From contig CM075351.1 in NCBI GenBank assembly GCA_037693485.1, positions 156,864,501-156,928,500 on the forward strand: a stretch of 64,000 bases of DNA, given 5' to 3'. This DNA is from Kitagawia praeruptora. Lineage: Eukaryota; Streptophyta; Magnoliopsida; Apiales; Apiaceae. Below the pieces are notes generated by a model that did not search any database, was not told the origin of the DNA, and saw only the letters and a list, made by a program, of their open reading frames with translations. Position numbers and translations under genes: made by a program. Each line of letters begins with the position of its first letter. Position 1 is the first letter of the stretch. This document shows positions 12,053-23,146 of this stretch, in pieces.

Positions 12053-13255
12053 GTGGAAACCCCCAGGAGCAACCCCAAGGATCTGATGCCGCTTGGGGAT
12101 CCTGATGATCCTACACCCCCGTTTACCGAGGAGGTGATGAATGTTCACATCTCTAGGAAGTTCAAGATGCCGACAATTAAGGCTTATGATGGAACAGGTG
12201 ATCCCGCTAACCACGTGAGGACATTCGCAAACGCACTGCTGTTGCAGCCTGCAAGTGATGCCTTGAAGTGTATGGCGTTCCCTCAAACTCTGTCAGGCAT
12301 GGCTCAAAGATGGTATAGCCGTCTACCTACGAATTCAATTGGCTCTTTTAAGGAGCTAAGCGCCGCTTTTGTTAGCCAGTTCATCAGCGGAAGAGTTCAT
12401 GAAAAAAGTTCCGCGTCTCTTATGTATGTGGTACAAGGGAAGAATGAAAACCTGAGAGGCTACCTCAAACGGTTCACTAAAGAAACATTGAATATCACGG
12501 ATTTGGAGAATAAGGTGTCCATGGTGGCCTTGGAACATGGAACCACTAAACTCTTCTTTAAGAGGTCACTGGACAAACATCCTCCTCAGAACATGGCTGA
12601 GTTACAACGAAGGGCTGATAAATATATCAAAGCCGAGGATAGTATGAAGAAGGAGGCCACAGCAGGTAATGGAGGGAATAACAATGATTTTAGGAAGAGG
12701 AAGTCGGATCAGGAATACGATGCCAAAGACAAGTACCCGCGTATGGGCAAGGATTCAGACTCGGCTCCTAGAAAGGGGAATCCAGGACAAAGATTTACTG
12801 AATACTCAAGATTGAATGCCCCAAGGAGCCAAATCCTGATGGACATAGAGAAAGATAGAGACGTGAGATGGCCTAAGCCACTTAGGACTGATCCTGAGAA
12901 AAGAAATAAGAATCAATATTGCCGATTCCACAAAGACGTGGGGCACGACACTGACGATTGTAGGCAATTGAAGGATGAGATCGAGTTTCTAATCCAGAGA
13001 GGAAAGTTGAGTAAGTTTTGCAAAGATGGGAATCAGGGAAACCCAAGGCGAGATTATGATAGGAAGAATGATGATCGTAATCGCAACCCGCAGCCCCAAG
13101 GGCCGGTAATAAATATGATTTTTGGTGGCCCATCAACGACCGGGACAAGTAAGAATTCCAGAAAGGCGTATGCACGAGAAGTGATGCACATTGTTGGGGA
13201 AGCACCAAGACAGAGGTCTCAATCGGATTCGATGATTCGGACCTTGAAGGGGTGA
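12053..13255 (+). pseudogene. gag: Gag polyprotein of element B, N-terminus missing
   Basis: The frame enters from the H junction without a true ATG (the first codon is GTG). It carries the retrotransposon Gag core (KMPTIKAYDGTGDPANHVRT, then MAQRWYSRLP, then FVSQFISGR and LRGYLKRF, roughly residues 38-160). A basic, charged linker and a zinc-knuckle-like YCRFHKDVGHDTDDC motif near residue 290 follow. Gag forms the virus-like particle in the cytoplasm and packages element RNA. Near 13215 the coding phase changes: the continuation toward protease (DSDLEGVKFPHDDPLVI) is in another frame, so the last 13 residues of this frame are out of register. The N-terminal end is missing. Confidence 0.85.
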
Positions 13256-13715
13256 AGTTCCCCCATGATGATCCATTGGTGATCTTTTAAGTGATTGGTA
13301 ACTCCCAAGTGAAGAGAGTCTTGATAGACAATGGAGCTTCAGTAGACATTCTGTTCCATGATGCCTTTTTAAAGATGGGGTATACTGAGTCTCAATTGAC
13401 GCCATCAAATATGGCCATATATGGGTTTAACGGAGTTGAGTCTAAGGTTGAAGGGAAGATTCAGCTACCCATGACCATAGGGCAGGAGCCACGGGAGGCC
13501 ACTCAGATGTTAAACTTCTTGGTTATTAAAGCTACATCTACCTACAATGCTATCCTAGGAAGAACGGGACATCATGCTTTTAAGGCGGTTGCCTCCACCT
13601 ATCATCTAAAGATCAAGTTCCCAACCAGAAATTGTGTAGGAGAAGAAAAAGGAGATCAAAAAATGGCGAGGAGCTGTTATGTGGCCGCACTGAGGCCGGA
13701 TGGAACCGGGGGGGG
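13216..13715 (+). pseudogene. pol: Aspartic protease region of element B
   Basis: The frame contains the retropepsin active-site motif VLIDNGASVDIL, the flap-side stretch GFNGVESKVEGKIQLPMTIG and the family motif YNAILGRTGHHAFKAV. A stop codon (TAA, 13288-13290) lies between the gag-side sequence DDPLVIF and the protease core. At 13708-13715 a run of eight Gs marks a shift in reading frame: coding continues into RT in a different phase. The enzyme would cleave the Gag-Pol polyprotein. As read it cannot be made as one chain. Confidence 0.85.
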
Positions 13716-14867
13716 CAAGTCCTTCCAATTGAGGATATGGACGTTAGAGAGGATGAAGAACGAAGAGGAAAACCAGCAGAAAACTTGGTTCCCATACCTT
13801 TGGATTTAGGAGATCCTGAAAAGGTTACTCACATCGGGGCATCTCTGAAAGACCCCTTGAAAAGCGAGTTGATCACCTTCTTGCAAGACAATAGTGATGT
13901 CTTCGCATGGACAGCAGCTGATATGCCAGGGATAGATCCCAAATTGATAACACACAACCTGAACGTAGATCCGAACAGGAAGGCGGTGAAACAAAAGAAG
14001 AGAAATTTTGCACCTGAGAGACAAGAAGCCATAAAAAAGGAGGTTAAAAAGCTCCTAGAGGCAGGGTTCATTGAAGAAATCCAGTTTCCGGAATGGTTGG
14101 CCAATCTCGTAATGGTCAAAAAAGCCAATGGAAAGTGGAGGATGTGTATAGACTTCACTGATCTGAACGACGCATGCCCAAAGGATTGTTTTCCCTTACC
14201 AAGGATTGATATGTTGATAGATGCCACGGCTGGGCATGATATGCTAAGCTTCATGGATGGTTTTAGTGTCTACAACTAAATCAAGATGCATAAGGACGAT
14301 ATTCCTAAGGTATCATTCATCACTGACTTTGGTGTGTATTGTTACTTGGTCATGGCCTTTGGATTGAAAAACGCAGGAGCTACCTATCAGAGGTTGGTAA
14401 ACAAGATTTTCTCTCATCTCATTCGAAAAACTATGGAAGTTTATGTAGATGATATGCTGGTGAAAAGCCTACGCAAGGCCGATCACATTGAGCACCTCCG
14501 TGAGGCATTTGAAGTGTTGAGACACCACAAGATGATGTTGAACCCAGCCAAATGTGCTTTCGGTGTTGGGTCAGGAAAGTTCTTGGGTCTTATGGTCTCG
14601 AAACGAGGAATTGAGGCTAACCCCGACAAGATCAGAGCTATTCTAGATATGGAACCACCTCGTTCCATAAGGGACGTACAAAAACTGACTGGAATGATTG
14701 CTGCATTGGGGAGGTTAGTCTCCAAATCCGGAGACAAGTGTTTGCCGTTCTTCAAAACTCTAAAGAAAGTGAAAAACTTCGAATGGATAGAAGAAATCCA
14801 AGAGGCCTTTGATCAGGTGAAGAAGTATATGGCTGAAGCCCCGCTGTTGGCCAAGCCAAGTATGTGA
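13716..14867 (+). pseudogene. pol: Reverse transcriptase of element B
   Basis: After the poly-G shift the frame runs through an acidic linker (DVFAWTAADMPGIDP) into RT. Motifs in order are WLANLVMVKKANGKWRMCID, FPLPRIDMLIDATAG, SFMDGFSVYN, MAFGLKNAGATYQRLVN and the catalytic MEVYVDDMLVKS (YVDD at 14442-14453). FLGLMVSKRGIEANPDK and the thumb LTGMIAALGRLVSKSGDK follow. Two in-frame stops break it: TAA at 14277-14279, right after the first catalytic aspartate block, and TGA at 14865-14867. The TAA reads as a C-to-T change of a glutamine codon. It would copy element RNA to DNA. Confidence 0.9.
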
Positions 14868-15326
14868 GAAATCCTCTATCTTTACTTAGCTATTTCGGCT
14901 CAAGTTGTGAGCGCGGTGCTAGTGAAGGAGGAAGACAAGATTCAAAAACCCGTATACTATGTGAGCAAAGTTCTACATGGAGCAGAGTTGAACTACTCTA
15001 CCATTAAAAAGTTTGCCTTAGCATTGGTAACTGCCTCAAGGAAGCTGCGACCCTACTTTCAGGCACACAAGATTGAAGTCCTTACAGGACAGCCACTGAG
15101 GAACATTTTACATAGCCCTAAAGCCAGTGGTAGGCTTATCAAGTGGGCAATTGAGTTGGGAGAATTCGATATCAAGTACAAGCCGAGGACGGCCATAAAA
15201 GCTCAGGCACTTGCTGACTTCGTGGTTGAATGCACCATTGACAACCAAGAAGTCGGGGGGCAGGAGATACCTCAGGAAGGCAATAAGGAAGACAAGGAAC
15301 CCGTGATTGAAGAGAAGGAATTCTAG
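14868..15326 (+). pseudogene. pol: Gypsy-type RNase H region of element B
   Basis: Continues the RT frame after the TGA stop: YLYLAISAQVVSAVLVKEED, then KPVYYVSKVLHGAELNYSTI, then LRPYFQAHKIEVLTGQPL and IKYKPRTAIKAQALADFV. This is the connection/RNase H part usual for Ty3/gypsy Pol. The frame ends in TAG at 15324-15326, directly before the next domain. The context suggests a G-to-A change of a tryptophan codon. Confidence 0.85.
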
Positions 15327-16469
15327 ATGCTCTATTTTGATGGAGCATCAAAAACAAAAACAAGTGGTGCAGGTCTTGTCCTACAAAGTCCCGATGGATT
15401 CACGATTGAATACGCCCTGAAATTAGACTTTCCAACAACCAATAATGAGGTAGAATATGAAGCTCTGGTGGCTGGGCTTGGTTTGGCAGGAGCACTAAGG
15501 GTCAAAAATCTAAAAGTTTGTGGAGATTCAAGGTTAGTTATGGCCCAAGTCAATGGAGAGTTTGAGGCAAAGGATGAAACCATGGCCAAGTACTTGAGGT
15601 TAGTGAAGGTAGTGATGACTCAATTTGATGAATGTTACTTGGAGCACATTCCGAGGGAGGAAAACATCAAGGCTGATGCCTTATCTAAGTTTGCCTCCTC
15701 CGAGATAGAGAATTATTCTGGTAGTGTCTACTTCCAAGTTCTGAGAGCCCCCACTATCGATTCGAAGCTGGTTGCACCTATAGGGGTAAGAGAATGTTGG
15801 ATAGATCCCATAAAAGCACATCTCGAAACCGGTTGGCTCCCGACTAATTCCATGGAGGCACGGAGATTATCTGTGAGGGCGTTGAGGTATGCTCTGATTG
15901 AAAGGATACTTTATAAAAAATCCTTTGTGATTCCGTACCTGAAGTGCCTAAGGCCCGAGGAAGCTAAGTCAGCACTAGAAGAAGTTCATGAAGGAATCTA
16001 TGGACAACACTTTGGGGGCAGGGCCCTAGCTCACAAGATAGTTAGACTCGGATTTTATTGGCCTGAAATGACGGCTGATGCCAAGGAATATGTGAAAAAG
16101 TGTGATCGGTGCCAGAAACATGCACCAGTGGTTAGGCAACCACTAGAGATGTTGACGTCCGTCAGCTCCCCCATTCCTTTTGATATTTGGGGGATGGATA
16201 TACTTGGGCCATTTCCAATGGCCACAGCTCAAAGAAAGTTCCTGATTGTAGCTATTGATTACTTCACGAAGTGGATCGAGGCCAAACCTTTAGCTAATAT
16301 CACAACCAAGCAAGTTATGCAGTTCTTCTGGGAGAACGTCATGTGTAGGTATGGAATACCACGGATCTTAGTTACGGACAATGGGTTACAATTCAACAAC
16401 AAAGAGTTTAAGGATTATTGTGATGAGAATGGAATCGAGCTTCGGTTCACTTCAGTTGCCCACCCTTAA
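15327..16469 (+). pseudogene. pol: Second (archaeal-type) RNase H and N-terminal integrase of element B
   Basis: LYFDGASKTKTSGAGLVLQS starts a second RNase H, with the acidic series D (YFDGAS), E (EVEYEALVAGLGLA), D (VCGDSRLV) and D (NIKADALSKFAS). An extra archaeal-type RNase H is a known acquisition of Tat elements. Integrase follows: a His/Cys zinc module (HEGIYGQHFGG and KKCDRCQKHA), then the catalytic core with the first two acidic residues in WGMDILGPFP and LVTDNGLQF. A TAA at 16467-16469 cuts the core before the catalytic glutamate; it reads as a C-to-T change of a glutamine codon. Confidence 0.9.
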
Positions 16470-17030
16470 GCTAATGGGCAAGCTGAGGTTGCAAATCGGA
16501 TCATCCTTGATGGACTCAAGAAAAGGGTGGAACGTTCCCGAAATACTTGGGTGGACGAACTGTTACCCATACTTTGGGCATATCGAACCACTTGCAAGGT
16601 AACCACCGGGGCAACCCCATTCATGTTAGCTTATGGAGCTGAAGCTGTTGTCCCCGTAGAAATTATGCATACATCTCCTCGAGTGGAGGCCGTTGAGCCT
16701 GACACTAATGAAGAAGGAATGAGGTTAGCTCTTGACTTGATCGATAAGGTAAGGGATGAAGCCCATGCTAGGAATGTTGAACATCATAAGAAGGCCTCAT
16801 CCTACTACAATCTGAGGGTAAAAGAAAGGTTCTTCCGTCAGGGGGACTTAGTATTCAGAAAGATTGAAGCATCCGGAGTTGGACAGAAGGGAAAGCTAGC
16901 ACCAAACTGGGAAGGTCCATATCGTGTCAAAGGAACATTAGGTCGTGGATCATACAAGTTGGAAACTCTGGAAGGGAACGAGGTGCCTCGCACTTGGCAT
17001 GCGTCGAACCTCAAGGTCTATTATGTTTGA
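16470..17030 (+). pseudogene. pol: C-terminal integrase of element B
   Basis: In the same frame as the preceding domain: ANGQAEVANRIILDGLKKRV holds the catalytic glutamate. The usual WAYRTTCKVTTGATPFMLAY motif and a C-terminal SH3-like end follow (RQGDLVFRKIEASG, LAPNWEGPYRVKGTLG and a final HASNLKVYYV). The stop is at 17028-17030. Integrase would insert the cDNA into the genome. It converges tail-to-tail with the antisense gene ending at 17401. Confidence 0.9.
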
Positions 17031-17400
17031 TTATTCTATAAAGGGCATAGCTCATATTTAGTAGGGAAGTAGAAATAAGGTCGACGAAACCATATTTGAG
17101 TTCTTAAACTCTGGGTAGGAAGTAGACTATTATGTAAGGGCTAGACCCATTTCAAGTTTTAATGCAATTTGATTTTCTTTTCTCTTGGTTATTATTTCCA
17201 ATGTCTATTATGTATCAAAGCATATTTATAAATTGCTAGCTAAAGTAAGCCAAAATACAAAAGACAAAACAACTAAGTGAAAGGAAAAATCAAAGGATGC
17301 TTAAAACAAATAAATAAAGCCCGGAGGCTATAAGTTACGATTCACAAGTCAAGGAAGCGAAATGTCAAAAGATAAGCCACAACAATATAAATAAATAAAC

Positions 17401-19310
17401 TCAAGGAGCCTTAGGAGTAGCCTTAGCAGCCCTGGCAGCCTTGGCAGTACTCGTAATTGGAGAATCTCTATCAGTACTGGTGGCAGTAGTAGACTCATCG
17501 GCACCAGCCTGAAGTGGGGAGTGCTCAGGATCCAAGATCCTATCAGTAGCATCACCCCCTCTTCTTCTTCCTCGCCATCCTCATCATCCTCCTCCATAGG
17601 AGAAATCCTCTGGGACTCTAACAGCTTGGCCAACTCTAAAGGAGCCTCGGGGCAAGGAAAATCCCCAATCTGGAACAGCCCAGGGTGCCTCTCAGAAACA
17701 GCATCTAAAGCCCCTTTCCAGCCACTAAAGTAGTTAGCTGGATAGGCAAGGTCATCATGCTTAGCCATAAGCTTTTGGAAGTCCTCGGAGTCCATGTAAT
17801 CATCAATAATATCCTCCTTGCCTTGGCGAAGCTCTGAAATGCTGCCATAGGCTTTCTCCAGCTCCTCCTCCTTTGCCTTCAACTTCTCTTTTAAGCCTGC
17901 AACTTGGGCCTTTGACTGATCAAGATCTTTTTTATGAGTCCCAGCCTTAGTTCGCCAAGACTTGGCATGATGCATGGCAGCCTGGAAGTAGGTGTTACCC
18001 TGAAAGCACGATTCAAGTGTTAAGGAACGGAAAGTGAAACATTTAAACTAAAAGATAAGTAAAATACTTACAGTAGCAAGAGCTTGAGTTCCCAGTAACT
18101 CAACTCCCTCCAAGTCACGAGAAACAACAATGTCGCGATAGTCGGCAGGAGTGATTGAGTGGTAGGACCAATCCTTCGAATGCTTGGTATCCCCAACCAC
18201 TGAGTCTTGCTTTCTGATACACTAAGCAGGCCGAAAAACGGATGATTTGACAGAGGAGACAGCCCCACCTTCCACATCAACAACATCATGAAGCCTTAGA
18301 AAGGCAGGTTCTATGGGCTGTCCCCTGGGATCTTTTGCAGCTCGTTTCCTCTTCATACGGGAGGTTTCACCAGATAGATGCTCTTGAAGATCATTTATGG
18401 CTTTAGCAGCTGAAAAATAAAGATAAAATTGGTAAGTGTATAAACATAGCTGGTAAGTAAATAAAAGTTCTCTTAAGGATAGGTGAAGTTTACCCTTATC
18501 CGTGACAGAAGAAAAACCCACGGACTTGAGGGAAAATTCCTCAAGGAGGGTAAAGAAATGAGTTTCCCCTTTGTCTGCAGTAAGGGAGGTGAAAGCAGCT
18601 TGTTCTGCATCGTTCAGCTCTATATCATCTGGATTCCCGTCGACAACTTTCCCGAAAGAACTACGGAAGAGGGTGCCCCAATTACCCCCCTCCCATACAG
18701 GATACATGAACTCCACTTTCCACTTAGGATTGTTATCAGGGATTGAGGAGGGATCATAGATGTTTGGGATGGTGGCTCGAAGGCTAATGTATACCTAGCC
18801 AGGATAAGTAATTGCACTATTTTTAAATTGAAAAATTTTCCTAAAAAGAGAAACAGATAGCGGGAAATTGTTTTTTAAACAAAGAACCATGAAGCACAGA
18901 ATGGCTCTCCAAGCATTTGGAACTAGCTGGCAGGGATTTATTTGAACATCCGCCAACAAGGTGGGAATAAAATTATGGAAAGGGAAACGAAGCCCAGCCA
19001 TGATAGCATCCTTGTAAATGCAAAGGGCATGGGGTTTCCAATGACAGGAACGATCCCCAGGCTCAGCTGGGTCTAATTTTAAAGGAGAACGAACGTTAAA
19101 GAGTTTGTTAAATTTTTTGATTTTCTCAGCATCAAAGAATTTCGAGTGATGATTATAGGAATCTAATGCAGAAACAGAGGGATATTCATCTCCTCTTTGG
19201 TTAATTATGTCAATCAAGGAAGTATATTTTGAACGGATAGGAGGGAAAGAGGTACCTCGCGATGATGCACTCATTTTACTGAGTCTCCTCGCTTCTCTAT
19301 CGTCTGCCAT
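17401..19310 (-). pseudogene. Antisense additional ORF (aORF) of element B, three exons
   Basis: The minus strand carries an ATG at 19310 (MADDREARRLSKMSASSR). Exon 1 is 19310-18494, exon 2 is 18409-18072 and exon 3 is 17999-17401. All have GT/AG borders and compatible phases. Exon 1 resembles the plant 'putative gypsy type transposon' family (LRFPFHNFIPTLLADVQINP, then CQLVPNAWRAILCFMVL). Exon 3 is a charged coiled coil (KKDLDQSKAQVAGLKEKLKA). It is broken by TAG at 18795-18797, TAG at 18222-18224 and a frame change at a run of five Gs (plus strand 17555-17559) near the C-terminus. Function is unknown. Such ORFs recur in Tat elements in either orientation. A TATA box lies upstream at 19491-19497. 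Confidence 0.8.
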
Positions 19311-19490
19311 TGATGCTCTTGGTATGAATGCTCCAAAAATGATCTTCAAAGAAAAACCCAAAACCACCCAGATAGGAGAGCTTTGGCCGAAAACCTTTTG
19401 CCGGAAACCGCCTTAGAACACAGAAAACTCGAGAGAGAAAGTTTAGTGAAGTGTTTGAGTAAAAGTGAGAAATGAGTTTTCACTTCACTC

Positions 19491-19497
19491 TTTTATA
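19491..19497 (-). promoter_or_regulatory. TATA box for the antisense ORF of element B
   Basis: The minus strand reads CAAGTATAAAAGAGTG, a consensus plant TATA box about 180 bp upstream of the antisense ATG at 19310. The following leader is CT/GA-rich, typical of plant 5' UTRs. This is a prediction from sequence only. Confidence 0.6.
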
Positions 19498-19676
19498 CTT
19501 GAAACAACCGGTTAAAAAAGATATGGCAACCGGTTATAGCCAGTTATGGCCCACAGGCCCAAACTAAGGTCCATAATCTTGAAGCTCTTAGAAGGATCTA
19601 GAAGGGTATAGAATTTTTTTTAAAAAAAAAACATTTGTGAGATCATGGATTTCACGATAATGCTAATTGTTGGTCT

Positions 19677-20015
19677 TTATACGACTTCGGTTCTGGTCAA
19701 AAATTGAGTTCGTAGACCTCACAAGCTACCCCATTATTGGCATTTAGGCGACCTCAAATCACCTCGAAAGGTGAGGTCGTGAGTCAAACGATAAGGCCAT
19801 TTAACGGACCTTACACGACCTCGATTCACCTCGTGGAATGAGGTCATAATATCCATGACCTGCTTTGCAGGGAACCCTTACACGACCTGGATCCACCTCG
19901 TGGATAGAGGTCGAACTGCTCACGATCAGGCCACTTTCGGGACCTTACACGAACTCGATTCTGGTCAGGAAAGGAAGTCGCAGGGTTAACGACCAGGCCA
20001 CCTCGTCACGATCTC
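19677..20015 (+). repeat. About 67-bp tandem repeat in the 3' region of element B, 5 degenerate copies
   Basis: ACGACCTCGATTCACCTCG or a close variant starts near 19681, 19749, 19814, 19882 and 19949, a spacing of 65-68 bp. Each unit contains inverted GACCTC and GAGGTC. The array lies between the antisense gene and the 3' LTR, the hypervariable 3' region of Tat elements known to seed satellite repeats. Confidence 0.75.
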
Positions 20016-20852
20016 AGGTGAGGTCGGAAAAAAAAAAGTTGGACCCCTACCAAATCTTCAATCGAATTTTTTTTAAAAAAAAAAACGATTGAGAATTTTC
20101 GATCAGAAGGCAAAAAGGCCCGGGCCCTTGTAAGTTTTCATTCGAAAAACTAAAAGCATTTAACGAATGGAAGTTTTCAAGTGAACCATCCATTCACTGG
20201 AAGGCTTTTCGAGTGAACCATCCGTTCACTGGAAGGCTAGCCTACGGGTCCCACATGTTCACATTTTCAGAAAATCTGAAATTTGCTAATGAAAGCCAAA
20301 GAATTGTTTAAAAATTCCGAAAAATTCCATATAATTAGAAAATAAATTCTAAATTATTTTCTTAGACTTGGAAAAATATTTATGCTGGTTAGCACTTCTT
20401 AAATATTTTTGGATTAATTCGAAAATATCTTTGAAAATACCCGTGGGTACATAAAAATTCTTAAAAAATTAGGAAAAATGCCTATGAGTACACGAAAATT
20501 CCTCAAATATTAGGAAAAGTACAGAAAAATACGAGGAAAATTATAAAAATATTTTCTTAATAAATTAAGCAATAATTTATGCTAATAATGCATAAAAGCT
20601 CTATAAAAGTGCCGAAAAATTGCTAAAAGCAAGCACAAATTAAAGCCTTGAATAAGGAAAATCGTCGTAAATGTGTAGGTCGCTCCACACTTTACATTCA
20701 AGATGATATTTGTGAAACACTAGTGTACCAAAAATCCCATATCTAGGGTAGGAAATAAAATCTCAGGTAGGAGATATACCCCAAATCTTGAGAGTGGCAA
20801 ATTATAACTTCGATGAAAACATGATCAGTTTTCCTAGAAGTTGGGGGGCAAA
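20016..20852 (+). other. 3' untranslated region of element B with polypurine tract
   Basis: AT-rich, non-coding. Short direct repeats occur (TGAACCATCCATTCACTGGA, then TGAACCATCCGTTCACTGGA at 20181-20233). At 20839-20852 lies AAGTTGGGGGGCAAA, the polypurine primer for plus-strand synthesis, directly before the LTR start. Confidence 0.8.
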
Positions 20853-21354
20853 TGATATGGGCTAAAAGTAAGCTCTAGAAACGTATTTAATGACACATTA
20901 AATAAACTTAAGTTGGTCCAGGGTTAAAGCCCGATTACGAGGCCCAAAACCTCAATAATGATAATAAATTCGTAATTAATAAATCAGCCAGTTTCAGACT
21001 CCAAGATTGAGTCTTAAAAGGAAACTAAATCATATCAGGAGTAGCCTCCAAGGCATACACCTCTAATACTTATCTTCTTATCAGTTGGAAGGCTCTAGAA
21101 TTGGGCCAAGGTAGTAACTTGCCCACCAAGTATCCTAATTCTAGGGTTTTCCCCACCTATATAAGGACCTGCTCCTCCACAAACAGAACTACGTTTTATT
21201 GGCTTGATTCTTGACATTTGCAAGATACGTAGGCATCTTGTGAGGACCCGAATTAAGTCACGAAACACTTGATCAGCCATCAAAGCTCGAAGCTTCTTTA
21301 AACCCTAGCATTTAATACGCAATAAATACACCCTACTTTTCGTTCCACAACACA
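20853..21354 (+). mobile_element. 3' LTR of element B (right end approximate)
   Basis: Starts TGATATGGGC immediately after the polypurine tract. A TATA box TATATAAGG lies at 21158-21166. The right end is taken at CA near 21354 (ACAACACA) because an unrelated flanking repeat (ACGGATGTCAATATATATCT) starts just after. The 5' LTR is not available to confirm it. Confidence 0.65.
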
Positions 21355-22480
21355 ACCTTACGGATGTCAATATATATCTAATATGGGAAAAGAGTATCTA
21401 AAGCACACAATAGAAGAGTTCTCTATTAGTGCGGCTTAAAATATGGGTTAAGTATCAAAGTGGTCACTGAAGTGTAAGCCAAATATCAATTTGTTCACCG
21501 ATCTTTACGGGGTATCATTTGAATCATTAAAATCATAATAAATATCAAACAAATACCTGTATATATGTACTTGGAAAGTAAAAGTAATTTTGCATCGAGT
21601 TCTACACATTTTTCCTAAATGCTACTATAATCAAATGAAAGATTATGAATTCCAGTATTTTTGATAATATATTTAGAATTTAAAAAATTAATTTGATTGG
21701 AAATCTTAGTAGATCACTACTATTTTCAACATGACTCGAAACTAGTGCTTTGTCACGGATTATTGTTTCAATTTTTTTTAAAAAAATTTGAACGATCCAA
21801 CCGTACGGATGTCAATATATATCTAATATAATGATATTCCCAAAGTTTCAGAAAATAAAAACTTAATTTGATTGGAAATCTTAGTAGATCACTACTAATT
21901 TCAATATGATTCGTAACTAGTACTTTGTCACGGATTATTGTCAACCCATATGATATTTCAACCCAGATGTTACCATAGAGTATTCATGAACAAAAATTTT
22001 ATTTTATTTAAAATTAATGATTTAATAATTATTTAACCTTAAAATAATAAATTTTAACAAAATCGTTGAAGCTAAAAAAGCTATTACACATTGCAAGAGT
22101 GTTGTTAGCATAGACAATTAATAGTTAAAATGTAACTTTACTCAAAATTAAGGATTGAATAATTATTTAACTTTAAAGGTAATTAATTTTAATAAAACCA
22201 TTGAAGTATTTTTATTGAAAGTAATAGTCCATCAAATAAACCGATTATTTTATTTTTTTTAAAAAAATAAAATATTTTCAACAAATTCAAAATGATTAGG
22301 TTGTATAATAGAGTAATATATGAAAACTAATAAATTTTTATTAAAATTATTAGAAATTGTATTATATAAAATAACGTCTTGCAATAATTATGGATTATTA
22401 TTATTTAATTAAAATTATCAATAAATTAATAGGAATATGTAATATTTTTAAAATAAAATTTGAAATAAAGAGAGTGGCAC
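21355..22480. other. AT-rich intergenic DNA with a diverged tandem duplication and a Mutator-like end
   Basis: No gene. ACGGATGTCAATATATATCT occurs at 21361 and again near 21805. A block of about 100 bp (TTGATTGGAAATCTTAGTAG onward) occurs at 21692 and 21857. The sequence from 21442 (GGGTTAAGTATCAAAGTGGT) resembles the terminal sequence of a widespread non-autonomous plant DNA transposon. Its other end was not found. Inverted T/A tracts occur at 21770-21790 and 22250-22270. Confidence 0.5.
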
Positions 22481-22639
22481 TTAGCTCTATTTGTGAATTA
22501 TTTAGAGCGGCAAATGAAATATATGTGAGCGGCAAAACAAAAATTGGGACATATCAAATTGGGGGCAAAACAAATTGGGACTTTATTCTTTCCCACTCAT
22601 TCACTCGTCTCTCTCACTGGGATTCTCCCCTTAGTCTCT

Positions 22640-22990
22640 CAAGGTTTGAATTAGGGTTAAATTCAGCGGTTGAAGGATTCAATTATGGTTCGAGCGGGTT
22701 CTTACATAGTCGTGTCTAAGCTGGTTTGTGTTCCAACACCTAGGGTTTGTTTGTTTTCAATTTTCAGGTATAAAGCTGTCATCTCTCTCTTTCTCTCTCA
22801 CACACTCTCCATCTCTCTTTGCCCCTCCTTCTCATTACCTCTCTCACTCTCTCGTCTCTCTCAATTTTTTTGTAGGTGTTCAAGATCTGTTAGTGTTTAT
22901 TCAAGGGTTAAAGGATTCAATTAGGGTTCTATCCTATTCAACAAATTCGTGTCTAAGCTTGGTTTGTGTTTAATTAAGGTTCAATCTTTA
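22640..22990 (+). repeat. Diverged duplication of a CT-rich leader-like block
   Basis: GGATTCAATTATGGTTC, GTGTCTAAGCTGGTTTGTGTT and TTTGTTTTCAATTTTCAGGT (22674-22770) recur in the same order at 22914-23010. Each copy is followed by a CTCTCT-rich tract. It looks like a plant 5' UTR and first intron, duplicated. No open reading frame is convincing. Confidence 0.55.
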
Positions 22991-23101
22991 TTTGTTTTCG
23001 ATTTTGTGGTATAACCTTGCTTTGGTTTGAATTATAATCCCCTATCTTCTCCCTCTCTCTTTATGCCCCTTCATCTCTCCATCTCTCTCTCTCTGTCTCA
23101 C

Positions 23102-23146
23102 AATGCCCGAGGACCTATGAAAGGAGGAATCAGATACCACCCAGAG
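23102..23146 (+). pseudogene. Glutamate dehydrogenase exon fragment (15 codons)
   Basis: The plus strand encodes NARGPMKGGIRYHPE, the highly conserved substrate-binding segment of NAD(H)-glutamate dehydrogenase. It is followed by GTGATT, which could be the original splice donor. Sequence upstream (CTCTCTGTCTCAC) is CT-repeat, so only this sliver remains. It sits between a leader-like block and HIPP sequence, which points to transposon-mediated gene-fragment shuffling. It is too short to function. Confidence 0.7.

Larger units (their letters stand above)
12053..21354 (+). mobile_element. Element B: Tat-lineage Ty3/gypsy retrotransposon, 5' end missing
   Basis: Starting in the middle of gag, the plus strand reads through protease, RT, RNase H, a second RNase H and integrase to 17030. 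An antisense gene, a repeat-rich 3' region, a polypurine tract at 20839-20852 and a 3' LTR follow. The 5' LTR and gag start are absent. The border coincides exactly with the end of LTR H, so I infer that H inserted into B's gag and the rest of B lies left of the window. Two RNase H domains and an antisense additional ORF are marks of the Tat lineage. Confidence 0.85.

Noticed and set aside
21417..21440. CACTAATAGAGAACTC-like inverted end as the left terminus of the second CACTA element
   Set aside because: It is in the wrong orientation and lacks subterminal CAGTCGAATTTA repeats nearby.
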